Shown: positions 32,653 through 41,803, numbered from the stretch's first letter. The stretch is 64,000 nt of DNA from Streptomyces populi (GCF_002911015.1 NZ_KZ626863.1:33612-97611), one strand, 5' to 3'. The notes: a model not told the origin generated them from the letters alone. Made by a program: numbers and translations.

Positions 32653-34004
32653 CCTGGGTCCAGCCCGAGGACCTCCTCGGCCACGAACTCCACCAGGCCG
32701 TGCAGGACGGCCGCGACCCGTCCCGCGTCGCCGCCCGCTGGTACGCGGCGGGCGGCGGGACCGCCCCGCCGCGCGCGGGCGCGTCGGCGACGGCGGCCTC
32801 GCCGTCCCTGCGCCGACTGGCGGCCGCGCTCCTCGACGAACTCGCCGCCCTGCCCGGCGGGACGGAGGACGACGAACCGACGGACCTGGCACTGATCAAG
32901 GACCGGTGCCCCGACTGGCCGCCCCCTCGGTACGCGCCCGTGCCCGCTCCCGGCCCGCTCCGGCTGGAAGCGGCCTGGCTCGGGCGGGCCGTGGGCTGCC
33001 TGCTCGGCAAACCCGTGGAGAAGCTCCCCCTCGAAGCGATCCGGGCCCTCGCCCGAGCCTCCGGCAACTGGCCCCTGCGCACCTGGTTCACCGAGCGGGG
33101 CGTGCCCCGGGACCTGCTGGACGCCCACCCCTGGAACCGGCGCTCGGCCGCCACCTCGCTGGCCGAGAACATCGACGGCATGCCGGAGGACGACGACCTC
33201 AACTACCCGCTCCTGAACCTGCTGTTGCTCCAGCGGTACGGTCGCGGCTTCACCACCGCGGACGTGGCCCGCCTCTGGCTCGACGAACTCCCCGCCGGCC
33301 GCACCTTCACCGCGGAACGCGTCGCCTACCGCAACCTCCTCGGCGGTGTCGAGCCCCCGGACACCGCCCGCCGCCACAACCCGTTCCGCGAGTGGATCGG
33401 CGCCCTGATCCGCGCGGACGTGCACGGCTGGACCAACCCGGGCGACCCGGCCCGGGCCGCGGAACAGGCGTACCGCGACGCCACCCTCACCCACACGGCC
33501 AACGGCGTCTACGCGGCGATGTTCACGGCCGCCGCCATCGCCGGGGCGGCCGTCCCGGCCACCGACGTCCACGCCTGTCTGCGCACCGGACTGAGGGTCG
33601 TCCCGCCCGGCTCCCGACTGGCCCGGGCGGTCCGCCACGCCGTCCGGCTGGCCCGTACGACACCGGACTTCGACGCGGTCGTCGACGAACTGCACACCGT
33701 CCACCGCGACTGCCACTGGGTCCACGCCGTCCCCAACACCGCGCTGATCGCCGCCGCCCTCACCCACGCGGACGGCGACTTCACCGGCTCCGTCTGCCGG
33801 GCGGTGTCCGGCGGTCTGGACACCGACTCGAACGGCGCGACGGCCGGAAGCATCGCCGGCCTGCTCACGGGCGACCCCGCCGCCCTGCCCGACCGCTTCA
33901 CGGGTCCCCTCAAGAACCGGCTGGCCACCTCCGTCGCCGCCTTCGACGGCATCGGCTTCGACGCCCTCGCCCACCTCACACACCGGGAGACCGTTCGCCC
34001 ATGA
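32640..34004 (+). CDS. ADP-ribosylglycohydrolase-family protein 4 (EDDD variant)
   Basis: 454-residue divergent paralogue with an extra N-terminal region of about 105 residues of no recognised fold. The GDALG Asp is missing (GCLLGKPVE at 119-127), TDDT is replaced by PEDDDLNY (182-189), and the second motif GLDTDS (392-397) is intact. This combination recurs in a distinct subfamily, so it is probably active with a changed site rather than dead. GTG 32640 lies inside the previous gene; the stop overlaps the ribokinase start by 4 nt. Confidence 0.82.
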   Translation: MLRLTWVQPEDLLGHELHQAVQDGRDPSRVAARWYAAGGGTAPPRAGASATAASPSLRRLAAALLDELAALPGGTEDDEPTDLALIKDRCPDWPPPRYAPVPAPGPLRLEAAWLGRAVGCLLGKPVEKLPLEAIRALARASGNWPLRTWFTERGVPRDLLDAHPWNRRSAATSLAENIDGMPEDDDLNYPLLNLLLLQRYGRGFTTADVARLWLDELPAGRTFTAERVAYRNLLGGVEPPDTARRHNPFREWIGALIRADVHGWTNPGDPARAAEQAYRDATLTHTANGVYAAMFTAAAIAGAAVPATDVHACLRTGLRVVPPGSRLARAVRHAVRLARTTPDFDAVVDELHTVHRDCHWVHAVPNTALIAAALTHADGDFTGSVCRAVSGGLDTDSNGATAGSIAGLLTGDPAALPDRFTGPLKNRLATSVAAFDGIGFDALAHLTHRETVRP

Positions 34005-34894
34005 CCCACATCGCCGTGCTCGGCAGCACGAACATGGACCTCGTCGCGTATGTCGCCAAGGCCCCCCAGCGCGGAGAGACCGTGACGGGACGGGAGTTCC
34101 GTACGATCCCCGGCGGCAAGGGCGCGAACCAGGCGGTGGCCGCCGCGCACGCGGGCGCCGACGTCTCCCTGGTCGGCGCGGTGGGCGCCGACTCCTTCGG
34201 CAGCCAACTCCGTTCCACGTTGGAGCACTTCGGCGTGAACACCGACCATCTGCGCACCACCGAGGGCCCGTCCGGCACCGCTCACATCGTGGTGGACGAC
34301 GAGGGCGGCAACGCGATCGTCGTCATCCCCGGCGCCAACGGCACCGTCACCTCCCTCGCCCCCGGCGACGAGGGCCTCATCGCCAGCGCCGACGCGCTGC
34401 TCCTCCAGCTCGAGATCCCGCTGGAGGCCGTGCTCGCCGGCGCGGAGGCCGCCCGCAGACACGGCGTCCGGACGATCCTGACCCCGGCACCCGCGCAGTT
34501 CCTGTCGCCCCAGCTGCTGTCCGCCGTCGACCTGTTGGTGCCCAACCAGCACGAGGCCGCCGCGCTCACCGGCTTCACCGATCCGCGCGGAGCCGCCGCG
34601 GCGCTGCTCGAACAGGTCCCGGAGGTCGTCGTCACCCTCGGCGCCGAGGGCAGCCTGTACGCGGCCCGGGGCGCCGCCCCCATCACGGTGCCCGCGCCCA
34701 AGGTGACCGCGGTCGACTCCACCGCGGCGGGCGACACCTTCGTCGGCACCCTGGCGGTGGCGCTCGCCGAGGGCCGGGAGATGTCGGAGGCCATGGTGTG
34801 GGCCTCGGCGGCCGCCTCGGTGTCGGTGCAGCGGCACGGGGCGACGTCCTCGATGCCGTACCGCTCCGAGATCGACACCCAGGCCGGCGCATGA
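34001..34894 (+). CDS. rbsK: Ribokinase-like PfkB sugar kinase
   Basis: PfkB-family kinase of 297 residues, most like ribokinase: N-terminal GSTNMDLV, substrate-binding GGKGANQ (38-44), and the C-terminal DSTAAGDTFVG signature with catalytic Asp245. Ribokinase forms ribose 5-phosphate from ribose and ATP. It is coupled by 4-nt overlaps to the glycohydrolase upstream and the CoA-transferase downstream, and no ribose transporter is nearby. This suggests ribose, or a ribosyl product, arises inside the cell from the neighbouring glycohydrolases. Specificity for ribose is inference from similarity. Confidence 0.88.
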   Translation: MTHIAVLGSTNMDLVAYVAKAPQRGETVTGREFRTIPGGKGANQAVAAAHAGADVSLVGAVGADSFGSQLRSTLEHFGVNTDHLRTTEGPSGTAHIVVDDEGGNAIVVIPGANGTVTSLAPGDEGLIASADALLLQLEIPLEAVLAGAEAARRHGVRTILTPAPAQFLSPQLLSAVDLLVPNQHEAAALTGFTDPRGAAAALLEQVPEVVVTLGAEGSLYAARGAAPITVPAPKVTAVDSTAAGDTFVGTLAVALAEGREMSEAMVWASAAASVSVQRHGATSSMPYRSEIDTQAGA

Positions 34895-36093
34895 GCGGGC
34901 CCGGCAGGGGCGGCCCCCTCGACGGCCTGCGCGTCCTCGACCTCGCGACCCTGTTCGCCGGGCCGCTCGCCGCCACCATGCTCGGCGACTTCGGCGCGGA
35001 GGTCGTCAAGGTCGAACACCCCTCCCAGCCGGACCCGTCCCGGGGGCACGGCCCCTCGAAGGACGGCATCGGCCTGTGGTGGAAGCTCCTCGGCCGCAAC
35101 AAGCGCACGATCACGCTCGACCTGTCGAAGCGCGGCGGCCGCAGGACCCTGCTCCGGCTCGCCGCGGACGCCGACGTGATCGTCGAGAACTTCCGTCCGG
35201 GCACCCTGGAGAAGTGGGACCTGGGCTGGGCGGAGCTGTCCGCGGCCAACCCCCGGCTGGTCCTCGCCCGGGTCACCGCCTTCGGCCAGTTCGGCCCGTA
35301 CGCGCACCGCCCCGGCTTCGGCACGCTCGCGGAGGCGATGAGCGGCTTCGCCGCGGTCACCGGCGAGCCCGACGCGCCGCCGACCCTGCCGCCGTTCGGC
35401 CTGGCCGACTCGATCGCGGGCCTCGCGACCGCGTACGCCGTGATGGCCGCGCTGCGGGCGCGCGAGCGCACCGGCGAGGGCCAGGTGATCGACATGGCGA
35501 TCATCGAACCGATCCTGACCGTCCTCGGCCCGCAGCCGATCTGGTACGACCAGCTCGGCCATGTCCAGCCGCGCACCGGCAACCGCTCGGCGAACAACGC
35601 GCCCCGCAACACCTACCGCACGGCGGACGGCTCCTGGGTCGCGGTCTCGACGTCGGCGCAGTCGATCGCCGAGCGGGTGATGCGGCTGGTCGGCCGCCCC
35701 GACGTGATCGACGAGCCGTGGTTCGCGACCGGCGCGGACCGGGCGCGCCACGCGGACGTCCTGGACGGGGCGGTCGGCGCGTGGATCGCCGAGCGCACCC
35801 GGGACGAGGTCCTCGCCGCCTTCGAGAAGGCGGAGGCGGCGATCGCGCCCGTCCAGGACGTCCGGGACATCATGAGCGACCCGCAGTACCAGGCCCTCGA
35901 CACGGTCACCCGCGTCGAGGACCCCGAGCTGGGGCCGCTGCGCATGCAGAACGTCCTCTTCCGGCTCTCCGCCACACCCGGCGCGATCCGCTGGGCGGGC
36001 CGCCCGCACGGTGCGGACACCGACGCCGTGCTCGGCGAACTCGGCCTGACCGTGCCCGAGATCGAGGAGCTGAGGGCGGAGGGGGCGCTGTGA
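34891..36093 (+). CDS. Family III CoA-transferase (CaiB/BaiF)
   Basis: 400-residue enzyme of the formyl-CoA/carnitine CoA-transferase family, which moves CoA between carboxylic acids through an aspartyl-CoA thioester. The N-terminal half has the LDLATLFAGPLAATMLGDFGA signature and ENFRPGTLEKW; the predicted catalytic Asp is Asp173 (GLADSIAG). It is translationally coupled to the kinase and to the CitE-like gene. CoA-transferase plus CitE-like lyase pairs usually activate and cleave a branched or hydroxylated dicarboxylate, but the acid used here cannot be told. Confidence 0.88.
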   Translation: MSGPGRGGPLDGLRVLDLATLFAGPLAATMLGDFGAEVVKVEHPSQPDPSRGHGPSKDGIGLWWKLLGRNKRTITLDLSKRGGRRTLLRLAADADVIVENFRPGTLEKWDLGWAELSAANPRLVLARVTAFGQFGPYAHRPGFGTLAEAMSGFAAVTGEPDAPPTLPPFGLADSIAGLATAYAVMAALRARERTGEGQVIDMAIIEPILTVLGPQPIWYDQLGHVQPRTGNRSANNAPRNTYRTADGSWVAVSTSAQSIAERVMRLVGRPDVIDEPWFATGADRARHADVLDGAVGAWIAERTRDEVLAAFEKAEAAIAPVQDVRDIMSDPQYQALDTVTRVEDPELGPLRMQNVLFRLSATPGAIRWAGRPHGADTDAVLGELGLTVPEIEELRAEGAL

Positions 36094-36929
36094 CCGCGGA
36101 CCTTCTGCCCCTGACCTGGCTGTACGCGCCGGGGGACCGTCCCGAGGTGGTGGCCAAGGCCCTCGTCTCCGGTGCGGACGTCGTCCTCGTCGACCTGGAG
36201 GACGCGGTCGCGCCGCACCGCAAGGAGTACGCCCGCTCCGCCACCGCGGACCTGCTCGCCGAGACGCCGCCCGTCCCGGTGCACGTCCGGGTCAACGCCC
36301 TCGACGGCCCCTTCTGCGACGCCGACCTGAAGACCCTCTCACCGCTGCGCGGACTGTCCGGTCTGCGGCTGCCGAAGGTGACCTCGCGCCACGACGTCGT
36401 GCGGGTGGCGGCGAACGCGACCCCGGCGGAGGGCGGCACGATCCCCCTCTACGCCCTGCTGGAGTCGGCCCTCGGCATCGAGCAGGCCTACTCCATCGCC
36501 TCGGCGCACCGCGCGCTGCGCGGGATCTCGCTCGGCGAGAGCGATCTGCGGGCCGATCTCGGTGTCCGTGACGAGACGGGCCTCGACTGGTCCCGGGCCC
36601 GCCTGGTCGTGGCCGCCCGGGCCGCGGGCCTGCCCCCGCCGGCCCAGTCGGTCTACCCCGACATCCGCGACGTGGAGGGCCTGGCCTCGTCCTGTGCGCG
36701 CGGCCGCGCCCTCGGCGTCCTCGGGCGTGCGGCGATCCACCCCCGCCAGCTCCCCATCATCGAGCGGGCCTACCTCCCCACCCCGGCCGAGGTCGACTCC
36801 GCCGAGGCCGTGATCCGGGCGGCCGCCGGGGATCCCGGCGCGCAGGCCCTCCCGGACGGCCGTTTCGTCGACGCCGCGGTGGTCACGGGCGCCCGCCGCA
36901 CCCTCGCCCTCGCCCAGCGCCTGGCCTGA
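36090..36929 (+). CDS. CitE-like CoA ester lyase (HpcH/HpaI superfamily)
   Basis: 279-residue TIM-barrel lyase of the CitE/malyl-CoA lyase group, cleaving 3-hydroxyacyl-CoA such as malyl- or citramalyl-CoA. The metal/substrate residues occur in LVDLEDAVAPHRK (about 32-44), RVNALDG and LLESALGIEQA; RAAIHPRQ near the C-terminus is typical. It is stand-alone, without the citrate lyase alpha and gamma subunits, so it is not citrate lyase itself. GTG 36090 overlaps the previous stop by 4 nt. It is the last gene of the seven-gene operon, followed by a strong hairpin. Confidence 0.88.
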   Translation: MTADLLPLTWLYAPGDRPEVVAKALVSGADVVLVDLEDAVAPHRKEYARSATADLLAETPPVPVHVRVNALDGPFCDADLKTLSPLRGLSGLRLPKVTSRHDVVRVAANATPAEGGTIPLYALLESALGIEQAYSIASAHRALRGISLGESDLRADLGVRDETGLDWSRARLVVAARAAGLPPPAQSVYPDIRDVEGLASSCARGRALGVLGRAAIHPRQLPIIERAYLPTPAEVDSAEAVIRAAAGDPGAQALPDGRFVDAAVVTGARRTLALAQRLA

Positions 36930-36990
36930 GACCACGCGCGCCTCGAACAGCACGGCCCCGGACGGCGCGGCCCGGGGCCCGGGGCAGCAC

Positions 36991-37027
36991 GAAGGGGGCG
37001 CCGCGTCCCGGACGCGGCGCCCCCTTC
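36991..37027. terminator. Bidirectional terminator hairpin between citE-like gene and lgt
   Basis: Perfect 17-bp stem (GAAGGGGGCGCCGCGTC and complement) around a 3-nt loop, midway between two convergent stops. The A/T at the stem ends gives a short A- and U-run on either strand. Confidence 0.85.
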
Positions 37028-37041
37028 CGTGTGCGGGAGAC

Positions 37042-38157
37042 TCAGCTCTTCTTGGCCGACCCGGCCTCGTCCCGTGCCACGGGCTCCGCCCCGGCCCCGG
37101 ACTCCTCCTCGGACTCCGTCCCGGCGGTCTCCGAGGACTCGGCGGACTCGGTGGACTCGGCGGCGGTCCGCTTGCCGAGGTCGACGGAGTCGCCGTCGGT
37201 CCCGGCCTCCCCCGCCTTCTCGCTCTTGCCGCCGTCCTCGGCCCCGTCGCCGGCCTCGCCCTCGGGCTTGTCGCCGGTCTTGTCGCCGGCCGCGTCCTCG
37301 GCGGAAGCGGTCCCGTCGCCCCCGGCCGGCGCGTCCTCCCCGGCGTGGGGCTCCACGATCTCCTCCCGTCCCGGACGCGTCCGGGCCGAGATCACGATGT
37401 AGAGCACCGCGAGGAGGAAGACCACCAGCGCGGTCCAGTCGTTCAGCCGCAGGCCCAGGATGTGGTGGGCGTCGTCGACGCGCATGTACTCGATCCAGCC
37501 CCGGCCGACGCAGTAGGCGGCGACGTACAGGGCGAAGGCGCGCCCGTGGCCGAGCTTGAAGCGGCGGTCGGCCCAGATGACCAGGAATCCGACGCCGACG
37601 CACCACAGGGACTCGTACAGGAAGGTCGGGTGGTAGTAACCGGGAACGCGCCCGTCCGTGGAGGACGTGATGTGCAGCGCCCACGGAAGGTCCGTCGGCT
37701 TGCCGTACAGCTCCTGGTTGAACCAGTTGCCCCAGCGTCCGCAGGCCTGCGCGAAGGCGATGCCGGGTGCCACGGCGTCGGCCCAGGCGGGCAGCGGGAT
37801 GCCGCGGCGGCGACAGCCGATCCAGGCGCCCAGCGCACCGAGGGCGATGGCGCCCCAGATGCCGAGCCCGCCCTGCCAGATCTTGAAGGCGTCCACCCAG
37901 TCACGGCCCTCGCTGAAGTACAGCTCGTAGTCCGTGATCACGTGGTAGAGCCGGCCGCCGACGAGACCGAAGGGCACGGCCCAGACCGCGATGTCGGCCA
38001 CCGTGCCGGCCCGCCCGCCCCGGGCGATCCAGCGCTTGTTGCCGAGCCAGACGGCCAGAAAGACGCCGATGATGATGCAGAACGCGTAGCCGCGCAGCGG
38101 AATGGGGCCGAGGTGCAGCACACCGTGCGACGGGCTGGGAATGTAGGCAAGTTCCAT
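37042..38157 (-). CDS. lgt: Prolipoprotein diacylglyceryl transferase with long acidic tail
   Basis: Integral membrane enzyme that transfers diacylglycerol to the lipobox Cys of prolipoproteins. Core residues 1-260 carry the family motifs GGRLYHVI, CGRWGNWFNQELYG and HPTFLYES across about seven hydrophobic segments. Residues about 265-371 are a Glu/Asp/Ser/Ala-rich disordered tail, as in other Streptomyces Lgt proteins, probably cytoplasmic. ATG 38157 has no Shine-Dalgarno; TAGCGT lies 10 nt upstream, so the leader may be very short. Confidence 0.95.
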   Translation of the reverse strand: MELAYIPSPSHGVLHLGPIPLRGYAFCIIIGVFLAVWLGNKRWIARGGRAGTVADIAVWAVPFGLVGGRLYHVITDYELYFSEGRDWVDAFKIWQGGLGIWGAIALGALGAWIGCRRRGIPLPAWADAVAPGIAFAQACGRWGNWFNQELYGKPTDLPWALHITSSTDGRVPGYYHPTFLYESLWCVGVGFLVIWADRRFKLGHGRAFALYVAAYCVGRGWIEYMRVDDAHHILGLRLNDWTALVVFLLAVLYIVISARTRPGREEIVEPHAGEDAPAGGDGTASAEDAAGDKTGDKPEGEAGDGAEDGGKSEKAGEAGTDGDSVDLGKRTAAESTESAESSETAGTESEEESGAGAEPVARDEAGSAKKS

Positions 38158-38225
38158 GGCAGGGTCGACGCTACCGTGCCGGACGCCGCCCGCGGCGGGC
38201 AGCCCCGCAACGGGTCCATAACGTG

Positions 38226-38260
38226 CGGCGCCCCCCGGCCCGTGGAAGGCGGGGGCGCCG
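38226..38260 (-). terminator. Hairpin downstream of the DsbA-like gene
   Basis: Perfect 10-bp stem CGGCGCCCCC with its complement and a 15-nt loop, 16 nt past the DsbA-like stop and upstream of lgt on the same strand. Confidence 0.6.
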
Positions 38261-38276
38261 GAGCGCACGGGACGGC

Positions 38277-39053
38277 TCAGCCCTTGTTCGCCTCCTCCAC
38301 CATCTGCTTGAGCTTGGCGGGGGTCATCGACTGGTCCTCGTAGATGTTCTTGCCGCCCAGGAGCACGGTCGGGGTGCCCGAGAAGCCGCCGGCCTGGAAC
38401 GCGGCGTGCGACTTCTGGACCCAGCTGTCGTGGGTGCCGTCGTTGACGCAGGCGCGGAAGGCCGGGGTGTCCAGGCCGTCCACCTTGCCGGCGAGCTCGA
38501 TGAGCTTGGCGTTGTCGGCGAAGGCGTCGTCGGTCTCCTTGGGCTGGTTCTCGTACAGCACGTCGTGGTAGTCGCGGAACTTCCCGGCGTCCTGGGCGCA
38601 CGCCGCGGCGTTGGCGGCCTTGCGGGAACCGCTGCCGCCCATGTTCCCGTCGATCAGCGTGACGAGGTGGTACTCGACCTTCAGCTTCCCGGAGTCGGTC
38701 AGCTCGCGGATCGTCGGACGGTAGGCCGCCTCGAAGGCCTGGCAGGCCGGACAGCGGAAGTCCTCCCACACCGTGAGGGTCGACCCGGCGCCTTCCTTGC
38801 CGACGGGGATCGCGAGACTGTCCTTGCCGGTGGCGCCCGAGGGCGACACGACCGGGCCCGAGGCACCGCTCTTCTTGTCCTTGCCCGAGTTGGCGGCCAC
38901 CACGCCGATCACGGCGGCCAGACCGAGGACGCAGATCACCGAGGCCCCCACGATCAGCGCGCGGCGGCGCTTGTCCGCGGCCTTCTGCTTCTCTCGCTCG
39001 ACCGCCAGCCGCTCGCGGGCGTTGCGCTTTCCGTCACGGTTCTTCTCGCTCAC
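38277..39053 (-). CDS. Membrane-anchored DsbA-like thioredoxin-fold protein
   Basis: 258 residues: a charged cytoplasmic N-terminus (1-30), one transmembrane anchor (about 32-54), a flexible linker and an extracytoplasmic DsbA-type domain. The active-site disulfide is CPAC (101-104) in WEDFRCPACQAF; the cis-Pro loop is GTPTVLLGG. It is likely to form or exchange disulfides in exported proteins. GTG 39053 is chosen because MSEKNRDGKR begins there; the Shine-Dalgarno is weak. It lies between trpA and lgt with hairpins on both sides, so is probably its own transcription unit. Confidence 0.88.
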   Translation of the reverse strand: MSEKNRDGKRNARERLAVEREKQKAADKRRRALIVGASVICVLGLAAVIGVVAANSGKDKKSGASGPVVSPSGATGKDSLAIPVGKEGAGSTLTVWEDFRCPACQAFEAAYRPTIRELTDSGKLKVEYHLVTLIDGNMGGSGSRKAANAAACAQDAGKFRDYHDVLYENQPKETDDAFADNAKLIELAGKVDGLDTPAFRACVNDGTHDSWVQKSHAAFQAGGFSGTPTVLLGGKNIYEDQSMTPAKLKQMVEEANKG

Positions 39054-39068
39054 ATCCGGCAGAACGAA

Positions 39069-39095
39069 CCGGGGAGGCGCAGCGCGCCTCCCCGG
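39069..39095 (-). terminator. Hairpin between trpA and the DsbA-like gene
   Basis: Perfect 12-bp stem CCGGGGAGGCGC with complement around AGC, about 120 nt past the trpA stop. A second inverted repeat (CGTACGCG/CGCGTACG, about 39156-39184) lies nearer trpA. Together they probably end the trp transcript. Confidence 0.6.
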
Positions 39096-39211
39096 CCCGA
39101 GGTCCACCCGTTCGGGTGAGCGGATTGTCCGTTACGCACGGATCGATCCGATCGCGTACGCGTCGACCCGCCCGGTCGCGTACGGGCGGGCGGGTCCGCC
39201 GCACGATCGCG

Positions 39212-40027
39212 TCACGCCCTGGTGCGCACACCCTTCGCGAGGTCGGCCGCGAGTTCCCGTACGGCCTCGAGACCGGCCGCCTCGTCCGGCGCGTCCAGCA
39301 TCCGCTTCACGAACGCCGAGCCGACGATCACTCCGTCGGCGAAGCCGGCCACCTCGGCGGCCTGCTCGGCGTTGGAGACGCCGAGGCCGACGCAGACGGG
39401 CAGCTCGGTGGTGGCCTTGGTGCGGGCCACCAGGTCCTGGGCCTGGTTCCCGACCGACTCCCGGGTCCCGGTGACCCCCATCAGCGAGGCCGCGTACACG
39501 AAGCCGCTGCCGGCCGCGGTGATCTCGGCGAGCCGGGCGTCCTTGCTGCTGGGCGCGACGACGAAGACGGTCGCGAGGCCGTGCTTCTCGGCGTGCTCCC
39601 TCCACAGCGCCGACTCCTGGACGGGCAGGTCGGGCAGGATGCAGCCCGCGCCGCCCGCCTCGGCGAGCTCGGCGGTGAAGCGCTCGACGCCGTAGCGGTC
39701 GATCGGGTTCCAGTACGTCATCACGAGGACGGGCTTGCCGGTGGCCGCGAAGGCCTCCCGGACGGTCCGCATCACGTCCGCGATCCTGACGCCGCCGCGC
39801 AGGGCGATGTCGTCGGCGGTCTGGATGACGGGACCGTCGAGGACGGGGTCGCTGTGCGGCAGCCCGACCTCGACGACGTCGGCGCCGCCGACGAAGACGG
39901 CCTTGATCGCCGCGATCCCGCCGTCGACGGTCGGGAAGCCGGCCGGCAGGTACGCGATGAGGGCGGACCGTCCTTCCGCCTTCGCGCCCGCGAGGGTGTC
40001 GCTCAACAGCTGGATGTTGCCGCTCAC
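39212..40027 (-). CDS. trpA: Tryptophan synthase alpha chain
   Basis: 271-residue TIM-barrel subunit that cleaves indole-3-glycerol phosphate to indole. The catalytic pair Glu53 (VVEVGLP) and Asp64 (DPVLDGP) has the spacing of Glu49/Asp60 in enteric TrpA. GTG 40027 overlaps the trpB stop by 4 nt, coupling the two subunits of the alpha2beta2 complex. Confidence 0.97.
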   Translation of the reverse strand: MSGNIQLLSDTLAGAKAEGRSALIAYLPAGFPTVDGGIAAIKAVFVGGADVVEVGLPHSDPVLDGPVIQTADDIALRGGVRIADVMRTVREAFAATGKPVLVMTYWNPIDRYGVERFTAELAEAGGAGCILPDLPVQESALWREHAEKHGLATVFVVAPSSKDARLAEITAAGSGFVYAASLMGVTGTRESVGNQAQDLVARTKATTELPVCVGLGVSNAEQAAEVAGFADGVIVGSAFVKRMLDAPDEAAGLEAVRELAADLAKGVRTRA

Positions 40028-41316
40028 TTTGCGTCCCCCTCGATCTCGGCGTTCTCGCTGTCGGCGTCCGCGGCGACGACCGCGTCGACGCCGTCGTCGT
40101 AGAGGCCGAAGTAGCGGGCGGCCGTGTCCATGTCCTTGTCGCCGCGCCCGGACAGGTTGACGACGATCAGCCCGTCCTTGCCCAGCTCCTTGCCGACCTC
40201 CAGGGCCCCGGCCAGCGCGTGGGCGCTCTCGATGGCCGGGATGATGCCCTCGGTGCGCGAGAGCAGCCTGAGGGCCTGCATCGCCGCGTCGTCGGTGACC
40301 GCGCGGTACTCGCCGCGGCCGCTGTCCTTGAGGTAGGAGTGCTCCGGGCCGATGCCGGGGTAGTCGAGTCCGGCCGAGATCGAGTAGGGCTCGGTGATCT
40401 GGCCCTCCTCGTCCTGGAGGACGTACGACCGTGACCCGTGCAGGATGCCGGGCTCGCCGGCGGTCAGGGTGGCCGCGTGCTCGCCGGTCTCCACGCCGTG
40501 CCCGGCGGGTTCGCAGCCGATCAGGCGTACGCCCTCGTCGGGGATGAAGGCGTGGAAGAGGCCGATGGCGTTGGAGCCGCCGCCGACGCAGGCGACGGCG
40601 GCGTCGGGCAGCCGTCCGGCGCGCTCCAGGATCTGCCGGCGGGCCTCGACTCCGATGACGCGGTGGAAGTCGCGGACCATGGCGGGGAAGGGGTGCGGTC
40701 CCGCGACGGTCCCGAAGAGGTAGTGGGTGTGGTCGACGTTGGCGACCCAGTCGCGGAACGCCTCGTTGATGGCGTCCTTGAGGGTGCGGGAGCCGGACTT
40801 CACGGCGATGACCTCGGCGCCGAGCATGCGCATCCGGGCCACGTTCAGCGCCTGGCGCTGGGTGTCGATCTCGCCCATGTAGATGGTGCATTCGAGGCCG
40901 AAGAGCGCGCAGGCGGTGGCCGTGGCGACACCGTGCTGGCCGGCGCCGGTCTCCGCGATCACCCGGGTCTTGCCCATCCGCTTGGTGAGCAGGGCCTGGC
41001 CGAGCACATTGTTGATCTTGTGCGAGCCGGTGTGGTTCAGGTCCTCGCGCTTGAGGAAGATCCGCGCACCGCCCGCGTGCTCGGCGAAGCGCGGCACCTC
41101 GGTGAGGGAGCTGGGGCGTCCGGTGTAGTGGACGAGCAGGTCGTCGAGCTCGCGGGCGAACTCGGGGTCCGCCTTCGCCTTGTCGTACTCGACGGCGACC
41201 TCGTCCACGGCGGCGACCAGCGCCTCCGGGATGAACTTGCCGCCGAACGCGCCGAAGTAGCCTTCGGCGCTGGGGACCTGGCCGTCGGGGTCGGGAATGA
41301 AGAACTCGCTGGGCAT
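40024..41316 (-). CDS. trpB: Tryptophan synthase beta chain
   Basis: 430-residue PLP enzyme condensing indole with serine. The Schiff-base lysine is Lys100 (HTGSHKINN); the phosphate-binding [10 protein letters not shown] and the GAGQHGVA loop are intact. It is coupled to trpA. A 316-bp gap separates it from the trpM-like frame upstream. Confidence 0.97.
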   Translation of the reverse strand: MPSEFFIPDPDGQVPSAEGYFGAFGGKFIPEALVAAVDEVAVEYDKAKADPEFARELDDLLVHYTGRPSSLTEVPRFAEHAGGARIFLKREDLNHTGSHKINNVLGQALLTKRMGKTRVIAETGAGQHGVATATACALFGLECTIYMGEIDTQRQALNVARMRMLGAEVIAVKSGSRTLKDAINEAFRDWVANVDHTHYLFGTVAGPHPFPAMVRDFHRVIGVEARRQILERAGRLPDAAVACVGGGSNAIGLFHAFIPDEGVRLIGCEPAGHGVETGEHAATLTAGEPGILHGSRSYVLQDEEGQITEPYSISAGLDYPGIGPEHSYLKDSGRGEYRAVTDDAAMQALRLLSRTEGIIPAIESAHALAGALEVGKELGKDGLIVVNLSGRGDKDMDTAARYFGLYDDGVDAVVAADADSENAEIEGDAK

Positions 41317-41632
41317 GCGGATACCTCGCAGGGGCGACAGCCCCGGTTACGGGATCGGACAGGGGTCACGGAAACCGGACGCACCCACGCTCCACCGTCA
41401 CCGGCGGGTCTGCCGGTGGCACCGCCCGTCCTGCCGCCGTCCGTCGTCCGCGCGGGACGGCGGACGTGCCGTCACGGGGACCAGGTGGCCGTTTTCGGCT
41501 CGGTCCCGTGCGGGGTGGACGCGGCCCCGGTCCACGTGTGGCGTGGTCCGGGTCCGGTCCACGTGTCCGGTGGACTCTGCCCGGTCCCCGCGCCGCGGCG
41601 GACCAGGAGTCGGCCGGGTTCACCCGTGCGGG
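41317..41632. other. trpB upstream gap
   Basis: 316 bp between trpB and the trpM-like frame. It includes a 13-bp direct repeat CCGGTCCACGTGT at 41527-41539 and 41554-41566. No gene or clear promoter is supported; short frames on both strands are Arg/Pro/Thr-rich. Confidence 0.5.
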
Positions 41633-41803
41633 TCACCTGGCCGGGGAGGGCGTGAGCGCGTGTACGCGCCCGGGCCATCGCATGCCGTTGACCTGACCCG
41701 GCTCGTCGCCGATGACGTAACGGACCCGGCGCCCGTGCACCCGGCGCGCGGGCGCCCGGCAGCCGCGCGGACGGCAGCCGCGGGCGAGGCGGGCGTAGGG
41801 GTC
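41633..41803 (-). CDS. trpM: TrpM-like small protein of the trp locus (start uncertain)
   Basis: A 56-residue segment ending at 41633, beginning DPYARLARGC and including VRYVIGDEPGQVNGMRW, looks protein-like and lies between trpC and trpB, where Streptomyces coelicolor has trpM, a small protein that modulates tryptophan synthesis. The coordinates give this conserved part only. In this frame there is no ATG, GTG or TTG close upstream; the frame stays open to beyond trpC, with GTGs far upstream. The competing frame at 41620-41805 has a GTG start but a less natural composition. A real gene is likely; its start is not resolved. Confidence 0.5.
   Translation of the reverse strand, partial: DPYARLARGCRPRGCRAPARRVHGRRVRYVIGDEPGQVNGMRWPGRVHALTPSPAR

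Noticed and set aside
34891..36929. Citrate lyase complex or itaconate degradation operon.
   Set aside because: No citrate lyase alpha or gamma subunit and no MaoC hydratase is present.
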